A program made the position numbers and the translations under genes. DNA of 43,227 nt from Pseudoalteromonas sp. HM-SA03 (lineage in GTDB: Bacteria; Pseudomonadota; Gammaproteobacteria; Enterobacterales; Alteromonadaceae): positions 1-43,227 of the forward strand of contig NZ_NSDG01000056.1 of the NCBI RefSeq assembly GCF_002289345.1, read 5' to 3'. Within the stretch, counting starts at the first letter, position 1; every line of letters begins with the position of its first letter. The notes under the pieces were generated by a model, which saw only the letters and a program-made list of their open reading frames with translations, was not told where the DNA came from and searched no databases. Positions 24,182 to 33,614 of the stretch are shown here, in pieces.

Positions 24182-26764
24182 CCCCGCGTAATAGCGTCGA
24201 CCATTCACATATATCCCCGTTGGTGCGTACTCATTGCGATCATAGGTATAGATTTGTTCGTCGGTTAAATTAATAAACTCAAACTGCGCATCGAGGTTAT
24301 CACTTAATTTAACCGTGAGGCTGCCATCTAATTGACCGTAATTATCCATCATGGTCTCGCCTACACCCGTGGCAAACTGGGTTCGATAATTATAGCTAAG
24401 TCGTGCGCTAAATTGGTGGTTCTCGTAGTAAGCGGTGAGGTTAGCGCTGTGTTTTGAGGTACCTGGTACTTTGTTCTGTAAGCCAACATCAGTGTTATCG
24501 CGCTCTCCATCAACATAGGTGTAATTGGCGATTAACCCAAATCCGTACGCAAGTGTCTGCTGGTAACTTAGTTCTACGCCACGGATACTGCCGCCAGCGC
24601 CATTACTAGGCCTATCGATAGACATCAAAATGCCTTCGTGACGCTCAAGTTTTCGCTCAAACTCAATAAAAGACTCCACATCCTTGTTAAATAAGGCGAT
24701 TGAGGCGAGTCCTGCATCGTCAAAGTACCACTCAAGGCTGGCATCAAACTGCGCCGCTCTATATGGATCTAGGTTGGCGTTACCACCTTGTCCTTGAGCT
24801 TGGGTCACGTTGTAATTGGTTGAAGGCATAAGGTGGTGAAATTGCGCTCGTGACATGACGCGTGCAACGGAAAAACGGCCAACTAGATTTTCGCTTAAAT
24901 CAAACTTGATATTGGCGCTGGGGAGAACATCGGTGTAATCCCGAGACTCTTCGTGCCAAATATAGCTGTCGGGCGCTTCGATGGGGGAGGCGACACGTTT
25001 AAATGCGGCGGAGTCTTGAAAGGTTTTGACCACCCGGACCCCGATGTTGGCAGCGTAGGATTCACCTGCGAGTTGCACTTGACCGTAAGCGGCGGCGGTT
25101 TTTTCTGTAATATGAAAACGACTGGCTTTTTCTATCTCTTGTTCAAAGTTGAGTGTATCGAAGTCTTTGGCGAGCAGCGCAATATCGGCATAACTGTAGT
25201 TTTTTAAGGTGTTAGCATTACCTACACCGCGCAAATAATCATCCACAAAAGTGCCTGGATAGGCGGCCAGTGTAGTGTCAAGCACCCCAGCTAGGCCGTC
25301 AAGCCCTCCATTTTTGGAGCGATAGCGCAAAAAGTCTCGTTGATGGTCCTTGAGTTTAATGCCAAATTTAATCGCGTCGACCTGCTTAAAGTCGATATCG
25401 TACGCAAAATCGGCTTGCACGAAGTATGATTTATCTTTGCCGTCTTGGCTGTCATTTCGCGCTTCGGTGATAAACCAACTCGCCGCATCTAACGGAGAAG
25501 TCCCATAACTTGCGACGATGTTTTTTCGCATTGACGTATCAACATGAAAATGGGTGTTAGCGGAAAACTGTGACGTGACGTCTTCTTTGGTGCCACCTGA
25601 ACCGTGGCTCAGACCCACTTGAAACTGGCTCGACCAATAAATGCCATCGTAGACCAAATCTAGATGGGCACTTTTGGTGCTGATCTGCGAGTCTCGCCAA
25701 ATGGCTTCCATGCTGGTATTGAACGGCGCTGCTGTGGGTAAATAGTGGGCGCTCACCAAAGTACCATCTTGTACTTGTAAATCGGTTACCCCGCCGCCTA
25801 GGTCAATAGACTTTGCACTTTGCCAGAGAAAGTTTTGATTGTTGTTGTCTGCGTTTAGATGAGAATAAAGTAAGTGACTATTTAACCTAAGCCGCGGGGA
25901 AAGCTGGAATGCGGCATTGACTGTATAAGCCTGCAACTCTCTTTGCTGCTGAAAAATCGCGGACCCCCCACCTCCTGGAAACCACAACGTTTGGCTTTTA
26001 TCTTGCGGGGTCTGCTGGGTGGCAAACCAAGTATCATCATCACCTTGGTATAATGTTCTATCGTGCCACCCCCACGATTCTAGGCCGTCGCGTCTGAGGC
26101 TGCGATCTCGTCGTGTTGCGGTAAAAAGTACAGCATAGTCGCCACTTTCGCTATGGTAGTTATAAATTGCAGATAATTGTGGGTCGAGTTTATCGCTCAA
26201 GTCACTGTATTGGAACTGGGCTGTTACAACGCCATAGCCTGAAGGCGTAAGTAGAGGGTCGCGGGTTTTTATATTGATAGCACCACCTAATGAACCTTCA
26301 TCCTGCATGGCTTGTGGTGTTTTGAACACCTCGAGGGTAGAGACGATTTCACTGGGTAATAAGGTAAAATTAAAGCCTCGGCTTGGCTGACTTGAGATCC
26401 ACCAATCAGCCGAGGCCAGGTATTGACCGTTCAAATAGGTTCTATTTTGCTCGGGGGTTGTGCCTCGCACGCCAATCCGTTCACCTTCACCTTGTGCTCG
26501 AGAGAGTGAGATACCGGTGATCCGTTGCAGCGCTTCTGCGACGTTTTTATCTGGAAACTTACCTATGTCTTCAGCACTGATCGTATCTGAAACTTGTTGA
26601 TTGTGACGTTTATTACTGAGAGACTTGACAACGCTGTCATGAAAAGCACGGATTTCAATGCGTTCTATGGTATTTTCAGCTGTCTGATTTTGCTCAACGG
26701 CATAACTTGCAGCTGTGATAAAGAATACGCTACAAGAAACTGTTCGGATGAGAAATTCTGACAT
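24164..26764 (-). CDS. TonB-dependent outer-membrane receptor 1 (TIGR01782-type)
   Basis: 866 residues from ATG 26764, chosen because it opens a signal peptide (MSEFLIRTVSCSVFFITAAS); the longer reading starts in charged sequence. The plug domain (about 40-175) contains EDIGKFPDKNVAEALQRITG, GERIGVRGTTPEQNRTYLNG and DEGSLGGAINIKTRDPL, hallmarks of TIGR01782 (Xanthomonas/Caulobacter-type) receptors. The barrel follows and ends in an aromatic residue (YAGLRYQF). No N-terminal STN signalling domain is seen. These receptors import oligosaccharides, peptides or metal complexes; the substrate is unknown. It is a paralogue of receptor 2, sharing SADWW and an SPGGGGSA-like stretch. A membrane regulator diverges from it 99 bp away. 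Confidence 0.93.
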   Translation of the reverse strand: MSEFLIRTVSCSVFFITAASYAVEQNQTAENTIERIEIRAFHDSVVKSLSNKRHNQQVSDTISAEDIGKFPDKNVAEALQRITGISLSRAQGEGERIGVRGTTPEQNRTYLNGQYLASADWWISSQPSRGFNFTLLPSEIVSTLEVFKTPQAMQDEGSLGGAINIKTRDPLLTPSGYGVVTAQFQYSDLSDKLDPQLSAIYNYHSESGDYAVLFTATRRDRSLRRDGLESWGWHDRTLYQGDDDTWFATQQTPQDKSQTLWFPGGGGSAIFQQQRELQAYTVNAAFQLSPRLRLNSHLLYSHLNADNNNQNFLWQSAKSIDLGGGVTDLQVQDGTLVSAHYLPTAAPFNTSMEAIWRDSQISTKSAHLDLVYDGIYWSSQFQVGLSHGSGGTKEDVTSQFSANTHFHVDTSMRKNIVASYGTSPLDAASWFITEARNDSQDGKDKSYFVQADFAYDIDFKQVDAIKFGIKLKDHQRDFLRYRSKNGGLDGLAGVLDTTLAAYPGTFVDDYLRGVGNANTLKNYSYADIALLAKDFDTLNFEQEIEKASRFHITEKTAAAYGQVQLAGESYAANIGVRVVKTFQDSAAFKRVASPIEAPDSYIWHEESRDYTDVLPSANIKFDLSENLVGRFSVARVMSRAQFHHLMPSTNYNVTQAQGQGGNANLDPYRAAQFDASLEWYFDDAGLASIALFNKDVESFIEFERKLERHEGILMSIDRPSNGAGGSIRGVELSYQQTLAYGFGLIANYTYVDGERDNTDVGLQNKVPGTSKHSANLTAYYENHQFSARLSYNYRTQFATGVGETMMDNYGQLDGSLTVKLSDNLDAQFEFINLTDEQIYTYDRNEYAPTGIYVNGRRYYAGLRYQF

Positions 26765-26863
26765 TGTGCTCAACTTATAATACGAGTAAGTTACCTTTAG
26801 TTGATACCCATAATACGCTTTTATTACGGGCCTAACCATAGTTTTACAAATTTTTAGTAGTTG

Positions 26864-28969
26864 ATGGTTGAAAACTTAGATAAACGTTTTTTAATCAATG
26901 AGATACTTGTCGACCTGAGCAATTTATCTGTGTGTGTTGACGGTTCTTGGAGAAGCATCGAAGCGAAACATGCAGCATTATTGCGTCTATTGATTGCTAA
27001 CAAGGGACAGGTTGTTACTAGAGATGCGATCTTAGATATCGTATGGCCCGGTACTATCGTCAGTGATAATTCTGTTAGTCAACTGGTGGTACAACTACGT
27101 AAGCTGCTTGGTGATAGTTCAAACGAGCCAAAAATAATTAAAACGGTACCGCGCCTAGGTTATCAATGTATTGCACAAATCAAAAAAGCCCCGACGCTAC
27201 TTGAGCAAGTAGAAGAGCTGTCTCGTGGGCGCGGCGCACAATTTGCGCTGCTCGGGTTTTTTATGGGTCTTGTGGTATCTTTGCTTGGCGTTTTTATTAC
27301 CAAGCAGTGGCAAAGTGACTTGCAACAGCAGCCCGTCACAGCAACTCGGATCACGTCCTCACCGGGTGCTGAAGTCTTTGTGCGCTTTTCTCCAAATGGT
27401 AACTATTTAGCCTACAGTTATTTAGCTGAGGGAGCCGATCAATTTGATTTGGCGGTCTATGATCTTGAGACTAAAACAACCCATACGATAAAAAGCAGCG
27501 GTTATAGTGAAGAGTCAGCAAGTTGGTCTTTAGATGGTAACTGGCTGATTTATTCGCGCTCGGATCCGGTTTCCTGTGAAGTACGCGCGTTACACGTAAA
27601 AGGTCCAATAGAAATGTGGCGACTAGCGCGCGATAGTGTGCTTGGCAGCTGTAATAGCGCACAAGACTCAGCGCCTTGGCTTGAATATCGAGCGGGCCAT
27701 TTTATCACTAAGTCTTGGGATAAAGCTGGGACCTATTTGCAATCTGTAGCGGTCACTTTTGCGGATAATCAACCTAAAGTGCTCAACACTACGGCCTTGC
27801 CTATTCATGACGTAACACATTATCAAGTTAACCAACAAACGCTGTTGTATCAGGTAAAAGAGCAGGGCGTTTATCGGCTTAATCTGGGGCAACTTGGGGA
27901 CCTTGAAAGCCAAACCACCACACTCTCCAAGCAGTCTTTTTCGGCATTGAGTCATGGTTATGAGGACGATACGGTTATTATCGCCAAACAAAACTTGAGT
28001 GTACTTAAAGGTCGTGAGCAACAGTTATTATACTCCGGATTTGGTGCGATATCTGAGATTGATGTCAATGCGAACTTGCGTGCTTCGGCGCACACTGAGG
28101 GCGTGGCTGAAATTAACTTTTATCAGCTTGCTGTAGACGCACAAAGCGAAGCACAGCAAAAGCAGTTGACGTCGCCCGCAAGGATGGACCTACTTGCCGC
28201 ATTGTCTGATGATGGCGCACATTTTGTGTATGCCTCGGTGACAACCAAAAATAACGATGCGCCACAATTTGAGCTGTGGCATAAACATGCTTTTCGGCCA
28301 ACGTCGAGTTTGCTTGGTACGATGCCGCTGGGAGAAGTGCCTATTTTGCTATTGCTGTCGCCTAATAACGAATATCTCGCCGTATTATCAAAGTCGCACA
28401 AAGTGTATTTAATAAGCTCTTTTACTAAAGAGGTGAAAAAAGTAGTTGATAACTTTGCCGAAATTGCCGACTTGCATTGGTCACAGGATGGTAGAAACCT
28501 GTATTATCGAGCGAAGCTCTCGGCGGAAGCAAAATGGCAGGCATGGCAATTTACCGTATCTCAAGGGCGCAGTGAGCAACAACCTCTGGTAACGCACTCA
28601 CCTGATTTACCTCTTACTCAAAAGAACCCTAGCTTTGTGGGATACAAAGAACAAGTTAGGGAATACCTAATTACTGCGCTCACTGAGACATTTGATGTAG
28701 AGCAGTTACGTGGATCTTTATCTCTTTATCAGCCTGCAGTATACCGAGACGGGGTTTACTTTGTACTGAAAAGAGGCCACCAATTGGTGCTTTATCGTTA
28801 TTTAAGTAGTGAAAACAAGGTCGAAGAAATTCAACCAATTGGGTTACACCTTTACGCGGGGTTTACCGAGCTACAGGTATTATCAAGCTTTGATGGCAGT
28901 CAGGTAGTATTCAATCGGATCAACAACTATGAAAGTGACATAGTATTACTGGAGTACGGTGACCGATGA
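26864..28969 (+). CDS. membrane-bound winged-helix regulator with periplasmic propeller-like domain (CadC-type)
   Basis: 701 residues from ATG 26864; a TTG just before is possible and the ribosome site is weak. Residues about 10-105 are an OmpR/CadC-type winged helix (AALLRLLIANKGQVVTRDAI, TVPRLGYQCIAQI). One transmembrane helix is at about 127-147. The remaining roughly 550 residues have TolB/WD40-like repeats (VFVRFSPNGNYLAYSY, ASWSLDGNWLIYSRS, LLSPNNEYLAVLS), predicted periplasmic. It should bind DNA from the membrane and respond to a periplasmic signal. The position between receptor 1 and the Sel1-TonB gene suggests it regulates one or both receptors. It lacks a receiver domain, so no partner kinase is needed. 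Confidence 0.85.
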   Translation: MVENLDKRFLINEILVDLSNLSVCVDGSWRSIEAKHAALLRLLIANKGQVVTRDAILDIVWPGTIVSDNSVSQLVVQLRKLLGDSSNEPKIIKTVPRLGYQCIAQIKKAPTLLEQVEELSRGRGAQFALLGFFMGLVVSLLGVFITKQWQSDLQQQPVTATRITSSPGAEVFVRFSPNGNYLAYSYLAEGADQFDLAVYDLETKTTHTIKSSGYSEESASWSLDGNWLIYSRSDPVSCEVRALHVKGPIEMWRLARDSVLGSCNSAQDSAPWLEYRAGHFITKSWDKAGTYLQSVAVTFADNQPKVLNTTALPIHDVTHYQVNQQTLLYQVKEQGVYRLNLGQLGDLESQTTTLSKQSFSALSHGYEDDTVIIAKQNLSVLKGREQQLLYSGFGAISEIDVNANLRASAHTEGVAEINFYQLAVDAQSEAQQKQLTSPARMDLLAALSDDGAHFVYASVTTKNNDAPQFELWHKHAFRPTSSLLGTMPLGEVPILLLLSPNNEYLAVLSKSHKVYLISSFTKEVKKVVDNFAEIADLHWSQDGRNLYYRAKLSAEAKWQAWQFTVSQGRSEQQPLVTHSPDLPLTQKNPSFVGYKEQVREYLITALTETFDVEQLRGSLSLYQPAVYRDGVYFVLKRGHQLVLYRYLSSENKVEEIQPIGLHLYAGFTELQVLSSFDGSQVVFNRINNYESDIVLLEYGDR

Positions 28970-29006
28970 ACACAGTAATGTAACGAAGCTCAGTGTAGAT
29001 AAAGAG

Positions 29007-30335
29007 TTAGTTAGCTAGCTTTTGCTGGAATAAGCGTATTGCTTTACTACTCCAATTGCGCTGTGATGCCGACTTCAATGCTTGTGAGGCAAGCTTCTTG
29101 GCCTCTGCCTGATTATCCGTAAGCTTGGCAGACAGTAGCAGCAGTTCAGGGTGTTCGGGATCGATGGTGAGACCATGACGCAGCCAAGCCTTTGCCTGAG
29201 TTTTGTCGTTGAGACGAGTTAAATAAGTGTTTGCTAATAGAAGTGTGGAGCGCAAATGGCCGTTGTTCGAAGCTTCGGTAAGTACTTGTAGCGCACGTGG
29301 AGTATCTTGCAGCTCAGTGTTTGTAAGCAGTGATCGTGCTAAGCGATATTTTGCGATATCCATGGTTTGTGCTGCGTGTTCAAGCCAAAGTACACTAAGT
29401 CGATGCTCTCCCACATTGATAAGCTGAGTCGCTAAGCGATATTGTGCCAAGTCCAAGCCATTTTTGGCTGCGGCTAAATACAGCTCATTTACCGGCTCTT
29501 CAGAGCGCCAGTGATAGCGCAGCAGCTGATACGCGTTGTAATCTTTCATACTCAACCAGTTAGCAATATAGTATTGTACTTGCGCCACACCACGCTCAGC
29601 CGCGTCGATATTCTGCCTTAGCTGTTTTTCGTAGGCTTTCTTTTGAATGGCTAAGGTTTCGCGATATTGCTCGCCTTTATATGTCGCAAAATGGTAAATC
29701 AAGGTGTGTGCTTGTTTTGGACCACTATAGCGCCACTTCTCTACAGCATTTAACAGGCTAGCGGTGAATATATGCTTGGGATAGCTATCTACGACCTCGA
29801 TATTGGTTGCCTTACCGCTTTGGTCGATATCAAACTCTAACCAAACCCAGCCCTCAATCCCTTGTCGTACGGCCTCATCAGGGTAGTCAGGTAATACATC
29901 ATGAGTTTTACTTGGCGTAGAAACGATATTGGGTTGTTTGAGCCGGGCAAGTGTTGAATCAAATAAATAGGTGTTTGCCAAACGGTTTTTTTGAAGAGTT
30001 ACGAAATCCTTTAGACCACTTTGGTCGTCGGACTGCTGCAAAACGAGCTGTGCAGTTTGAAAGGCTTCAGCGATACCGAATTCTTTAGCCAATGAAAACC
30101 AAGCAAAGGCATTTGCGGCACTTTGTTCGGTTCCTTGACCATACAAATACATCACTCCAAGGTTATACATGGCATCTGCATTACCTAATTGAGCTAGGCG
30201 ATTGAATTCAGAAAATGCAAGCGTGAATTCTTCATTTTGATAGGCGAGGGTAGCATCGTAAAGATCGGCTTTTGTTAGCCAACTCATGCTCAGAAAAAAT
30301 GAAAAAATAAGCCCTGAAATGAGATTATTACGCAT
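29007..30335 (-). CDS. secreted Sel1-repeat protein with TonB C-terminal domain
   Basis: 442 residues. A cleavable-looking signal peptide (1-23, ending TKA) leads into a Sel1/TPR-like repeat (about 51-87, GNADAMYNLGVMYLYGQGTE). A TonB C-terminal domain follows at about 147-215 (LPDYPDEAVRQGIEGWVWLE, with VVDSYP and AVEKWRYS). The rest is more helical repeat sequence (LAQYRLATQL, IAKYRLARSL). The layout is unusual: the TonB-like domain is internal and the membrane anchor and proline-rich spacer of normal TonB are missing. It sits between two TonB-dependent receptors, so contact with a receptor plug is plausible, but energy transduction is unlikely without an anchor. The ribosome site is poor. 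Confidence 0.8.
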   Translation of the reverse strand: MRNNLISGLIFSFFLSMSWLTKADLYDATLAYQNEEFTLAFSEFNRLAQLGNADAMYNLGVMYLYGQGTEQSAANAFAWFSLAKEFGIAEAFQTAQLVLQQSDDQSGLKDFVTLQKNRLANTYLFDSTLARLKQPNIVSTPSKTHDVLPDYPDEAVRQGIEGWVWLEFDIDQSGKATNIEVVDSYPKHIFTASLLNAVEKWRYSGPKQAHTLIYHFATYKGEQYRETLAIQKKAYEKQLRQNIDAAERGVAQVQYYIANWLSMKDYNAYQLLRYHWRSEEPVNELYLAAAKNGLDLAQYRLATQLINVGEHRLSVLWLEHAAQTMDIAKYRLARSLLTNTELQDTPRALQVLTEASNNGHLRSTLLLANTYLTRLNDKTQAKAWLRHGLTIDPEHPELLLLSAKLTDNQAEAKKLASQALKSASQRNWSSKAIRLFQQKLAN

Positions 30336-30426
30336 TTTATTGATTACTCATCCTCGGACTGCTCTTTGGGGTTGCTGTGGTCATTTTGAATAGGCTATAT
30401 AACCACAATATATGGGAAATTTAAAT

Positions 30427-30460
30427 AATAAAAGCTGATAGCAAACGCTATCAGCTTTTT
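30427..30460. terminator. terminator after TonB receptor 2
   Basis: A perfect 12-bp stem, AAAGCTGATAGC (30431-30442) with its complement at 30447-30458 and a 4-nt loop. It is A-rich on one side and T-rich on the other, so it can act in both directions. On the minus strand it lies 135 bp past the receptor 2 stop, separating it from the Sel1-TonB gene. Confidence 0.8.
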
Positions 30461-30594
30461 GGAACTCCGGGCAGGGAGTTTACTAAGTCGAACCTGTGTT
30501 AGCTTGGAAGCGACTTAATTCGAGTCATGAAACTATTTCCTTTACGACTAATAAGACCAGATTTAGCGGTAAAAGTTTCATTCGTTATTCGGCG

Positions 30595-33171
30595 TTAGAA
30601 GTTAAATCTAACCCCTGCGCTAAAGCGCCTTCCATCGGCATAGACACCTGTTAGTGCTTGCTCAACTCCCTTTTCCTGATAGCTAAATGTATGTTCATCT
30701 GTCAAGTTGATGGCCTCAAGAATAAATGCCACATTTTCATTGTAGTTATAGGTAAGGTTGGCATCTACTTGACCGTAATCGTCAATGTATCCTGGCCAGT
30801 CTCGACCTGTATCATACCCTGTTCTGAAGTTGTATGAGATACGAGCACTAATGAATTCGTTTTCATAATAAGAACTCAGGTTAACAGTGTGCTCAGAGTT
30901 GCCAGGGATAGTGATATCGTTACCTTCATCGTCTTTGGCTTCACCATCTACATAGGTATAGTTAGCTGCAACGCCAAAACCTTCGTATAGTTCTTGTTGA
31001 TAACCGATTTCTAGACCTTGAATGCGGCCTGCTTTACCGTTAACAGGGCGACTGATCAGCACTTCTTTACCTTCGTGAGTTTCAAGTGCCGGTTGGCTTT
31101 CGATAAACGACTGTATATCTTTGTAGAAAAATACCGCAGAAAACAGGCCAGCGTCACTAAAGTACCACTCGATACCGGTATCAAACTGCGTCGCTCTATA
31201 TGGGTCGATGTCAGGATTACCACCAGTGCCAGTTTGTGTTTCTAGGTTATATGAGGTTGATGCTGTCATATCGGCGTAATCTGGGCGAGACATAACTCGC
31301 GCGGCAGAAAAACGCATTAATAAATCGTCATCTAAGTCAATCGCCAAGTTAATGCTCGGAAGAATGTCGAAGTAGTCCTTTTCTTCCGTTGTCCATACCT
31401 CAGCACCTGACTCACCTGCAAACGCGGATGAGGTTTGTTTGGTATTTACAAGTCTTACACCTAAATTACCGCGTAGACCATCTGCATCCAGATTCGCTTT
31501 AATGTAGCCTGCGGTAATTTTTTCATTGATATCGAAAGTACTGGCCTTCAACACTCGGTAATTCCAACCCAGCGCATCACCTTCTTGGCGTATTTTGTCT
31601 GGATCAGTAATTGCATAGCTGCGCGTTGTGCCTGCTGAGCCTATGCCAGATAGATAATCAGATGGCATGGCTTTGGAGTAATCAGCTAAACTCCAGTTTA
31701 AGTCGGTACGATTGTCCGTTGTGTGTTTGGTATTAAAACGACTGTGATCACGATATTTAAAACCCACTTTGATCTGGTTAAAAATAGCGACATCAATTGG
31801 GCGTTTAAAATCGGCTTGAAAGTAGGTTTCATCATCTTTCGCATCATTGCTGTCATAGCGTAAAAAACCTAAATCCCATTTATCACCATCGTTTGGATCG
31901 GCGGCATAACTGGTCTTTATGTCTTCCTCTTGTGAGGCGTCAAAGCTGTGAACATAGTTGCCTTCCCAACCAACGGAGCGATCAGCTTGTGAACCACCCG
32001 AACCTTCTGTGTAACCTAAGTGGTAAGAGGATTCCCAAAGTTGCCCTTGATATTCAACTTTTAAGTCGTACGATTTGGTTTTGAGCTCAGAGTTACGTAC
32101 TTTGGTCTCATCCAGAATGTTATTACCATCTGGCGATAAGCCAAGCGTACCGCCTACGGCCATCTTTCCAACTACGGGGTGGTCGATAACGGTAATGTCA
32201 GTGTATTGTGAGCCGCCGTAACCGGGTAACCACAGGAAGTTTTGGTTTTCATTATCGGCTTCAAGTGTAGAATCTAACGCATTGAATACAATGTCCATGT
32301 TTTCACTTGGACGATATTGCAGGGCTAGGTTTATACCCGTGCGCACGCGCTGCTGTGAGAACATTGCTGAGCCGCCACCGCCAGGGCTGTAGACATTGTC
32401 GACGACGGTACCATCTTCAAGTGTGATATCACGATAGGTCCAAGACCATGCTTCAATACCATCACGGCGCAAGTTACGTTCTTGGCGCACGACGGAAATT
32501 AAGGCGCCAAAAGATTCATCATCGGTCTTAAAGTTGTACATAGCGGAAAGTTGTGGGTCGGTTTCACCTGACACTTCGCTGTGCTGTGCGATAATTGAAC
32601 CTGCAATTTTATTTGCTTCTAAATCAAGCGGCTTACGTGTTCTAACAATCACGGTTCCACCAATAGAACCTTCATCAATATCGGCTTCTGGTGATTTGTA
32701 AACTTCAAGCCCAGAAATGATTTCAGAGGGTAACATTGTGTAGTTAAAACCACGGCTTGCCGCTGAGTTAGTCCACCAATCCGCTGAGCCAACGGCTTGA
32801 CCATTTAATAAGGTCCGGTTTTGGCTTTCACCTGTGCCTCGAATGCTAACACGTTCACCTTCACCAAAACTACGCGTGATTGAAACACCTGTAATTCGCT
32901 GTAGTGATTCGGCAACGTTTTGGTCTGGAAATTTGCCAATGTCTTCGGCGGTTACTGCATCAACAATGGCGTCAGAGTATCTTTTTGTATTGAGTGATTG
33001 AACAACGCTGCCACGGATCCCTCTGACTTGAATAACTTCAACTTCACCATTTTTAGCTGCTTCTTGATTGTTGTTTTCTTCAGCGAGTGCTAGACCCGGT
33101 GCAAAAAGTACCGATCCGAGCAAAGATTGGCTGATTAATACAGCCAGTTTTTTCTTGTTATTGCGAAACAT
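30595..33171 (-). CDS. TonB-dependent outer-membrane receptor 2 (TIGR01782-type)
   Basis: 858 residues from ATG 33171, which follows AAGGGGAA and opens a clear signal peptide ending ALA. The longer frame upstream runs through the repeat element at 33191-33352 and is rejected. The plug has the TonB-box-like VEVIQVRGIRGSVVQSL, EDIGKFPDQNVAESLQRITG, GERVSIRGTGESQNRTLLNG and DEGSIGGTVIVRTRKPLD. The barrel ends in YADGRRFSAGVRFNF with the usual C-terminal Phe. It is closely similar along its length to receptor 1, including SADWW, NQNFLW and SPGGGGSAMFSQQR, so the two are paralogues. The substrate is unknown. A promoter-proximal MITE-like element may affect its expression. Confidence 0.94.
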   Translation of the reverse strand: MFRNNKKKLAVLISQSLLGSVLFAPGLALAEENNNQEAAKNGEVEVIQVRGIRGSVVQSLNTKRYSDAIVDAVTAEDIGKFPDQNVAESLQRITGVSITRSFGEGERVSIRGTGESQNRTLLNGQAVGSADWWTNSAASRGFNYTMLPSEIISGLEVYKSPEADIDEGSIGGTVIVRTRKPLDLEANKIAGSIIAQHSEVSGETDPQLSAMYNFKTDDESFGALISVVRQERNLRRDGIEAWSWTYRDITLEDGTVVDNVYSPGGGGSAMFSQQRVRTGINLALQYRPSENMDIVFNALDSTLEADNENQNFLWLPGYGGSQYTDITVIDHPVVGKMAVGGTLGLSPDGNNILDETKVRNSELKTKSYDLKVEYQGQLWESSYHLGYTEGSGGSQADRSVGWEGNYVHSFDASQEEDIKTSYAADPNDGDKWDLGFLRYDSNDAKDDETYFQADFKRPIDVAIFNQIKVGFKYRDHSRFNTKHTTDNRTDLNWSLADYSKAMPSDYLSGIGSAGTTRSYAITDPDKIRQEGDALGWNYRVLKASTFDINEKITAGYIKANLDADGLRGNLGVRLVNTKQTSSAFAGESGAEVWTTEEKDYFDILPSINLAIDLDDDLLMRFSAARVMSRPDYADMTASTSYNLETQTGTGGNPDIDPYRATQFDTGIEWYFSDAGLFSAVFFYKDIQSFIESQPALETHEGKEVLISRPVNGKAGRIQGLEIGYQQELYEGFGVAANYTYVDGEAKDDEGNDITIPGNSEHTVNLSSYYENEFISARISYNFRTGYDTGRDWPGYIDDYGQVDANLTYNYNENVAFILEAINLTDEHTFSYQEKGVEQALTGVYADGRRFSAGVRFNF

Positions 33172-33190
33172 AAATTCCCCTTGAGTGCAT

Positions 33191-33352
33191 ATACCAATTA
33201 GCCTTAATACTTGCTCAGTTTGAAGGAGTAAATCTGACACTAACTGCGTTAAAAATTTCTTATTTAGAGCAACTAAATAGCAAAATTTTTGCCTTGTTAT
33301 CGACAAGGTTTTCTCGCCTCAAAATAGAACACTTAATTAAGATAATTGGTAT
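33191..33352. repeat. 162-bp MITE-like element with 10-bp terminal inverted repeats
   Basis: The left end ATACCAATTA (33191-33200) is the exact complement of the right end TAATTGGTAT (33343-33352). Similarity continues inward (CCTTAAT against TCTTAAT). Inside is a large interrupted palindrome (33251-33290). It has no coding capacity of its own. The left edge is 8 bp from the ribosome site of receptor 2, so the receptor transcript starts in or passes through it. A target-site duplication is not clear. Whether it is multi-copy in the genome cannot be seen here. Confidence 0.55.
33251..33290. repeat. 40-bp interrupted palindrome inside the MITE-like element
   Basis: AAAAATTT and TATTTAG on the left mirror CTAAATA and AAATTTTT on the right, with AGCAA at the centre and a small mismatch between the paired blocks. 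In RNA it would form a long A/U-rich hairpin in the receptor 2 leader; in DNA it could be an operator. Confidence 0.6.
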
Positions 33353-33576
33353 TACTTGTGATTGAGAGGTTGACCTCGAGAAAGATTAAACACCAGCGGG
33401 GTTTGTTAAATCTTGAATTGAAATGAATAGTTATGAATTTGGTGGTTTTTTGCTTTGATTTTTCTTATTTTATTGAAATGTATGGTTATAAAATAATTTT
33501 TTCTGGCTTTTATGCTGTTTAAGTTAAGTTTACTAGAGTGATTTTGCTTTGTTTTTTGTTAACATTCATAACTAAA
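33353..33576. other. AT-rich intergenic stretch
   Basis: Lies between the MITE-like element and the thrE terminator. It is rich in T tracts; no gene was seen. It may contain the receptor 2 promoter, but no clear -35/-10 pair can be defended. Confidence 0.4.
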
Positions 33577-33606
33577 AAGAACTGGAGAGTAGCCTTTCCA
33601 GTTCTT
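33577..33606 (-). terminator. terminator of the ThrE-type exporter gene
   Basis: AAGAACTGGA (33577-33586) pairs with its exact complement (33597-33606). On the minus strand the stem is followed by a T tract (TTTTTAG), just past the stop at 33615. Confidence 0.85.
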
Positions 33607-33614
33607 CTTGAGCG

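Noticed and set aside
33172..33306. N-terminal extension of TonB receptor 2 by 45 residues
   Set aside because: The extension is translated from the MITE-like element and would place the signal peptide internally; the ATG at 33171 has a good ribosome site.
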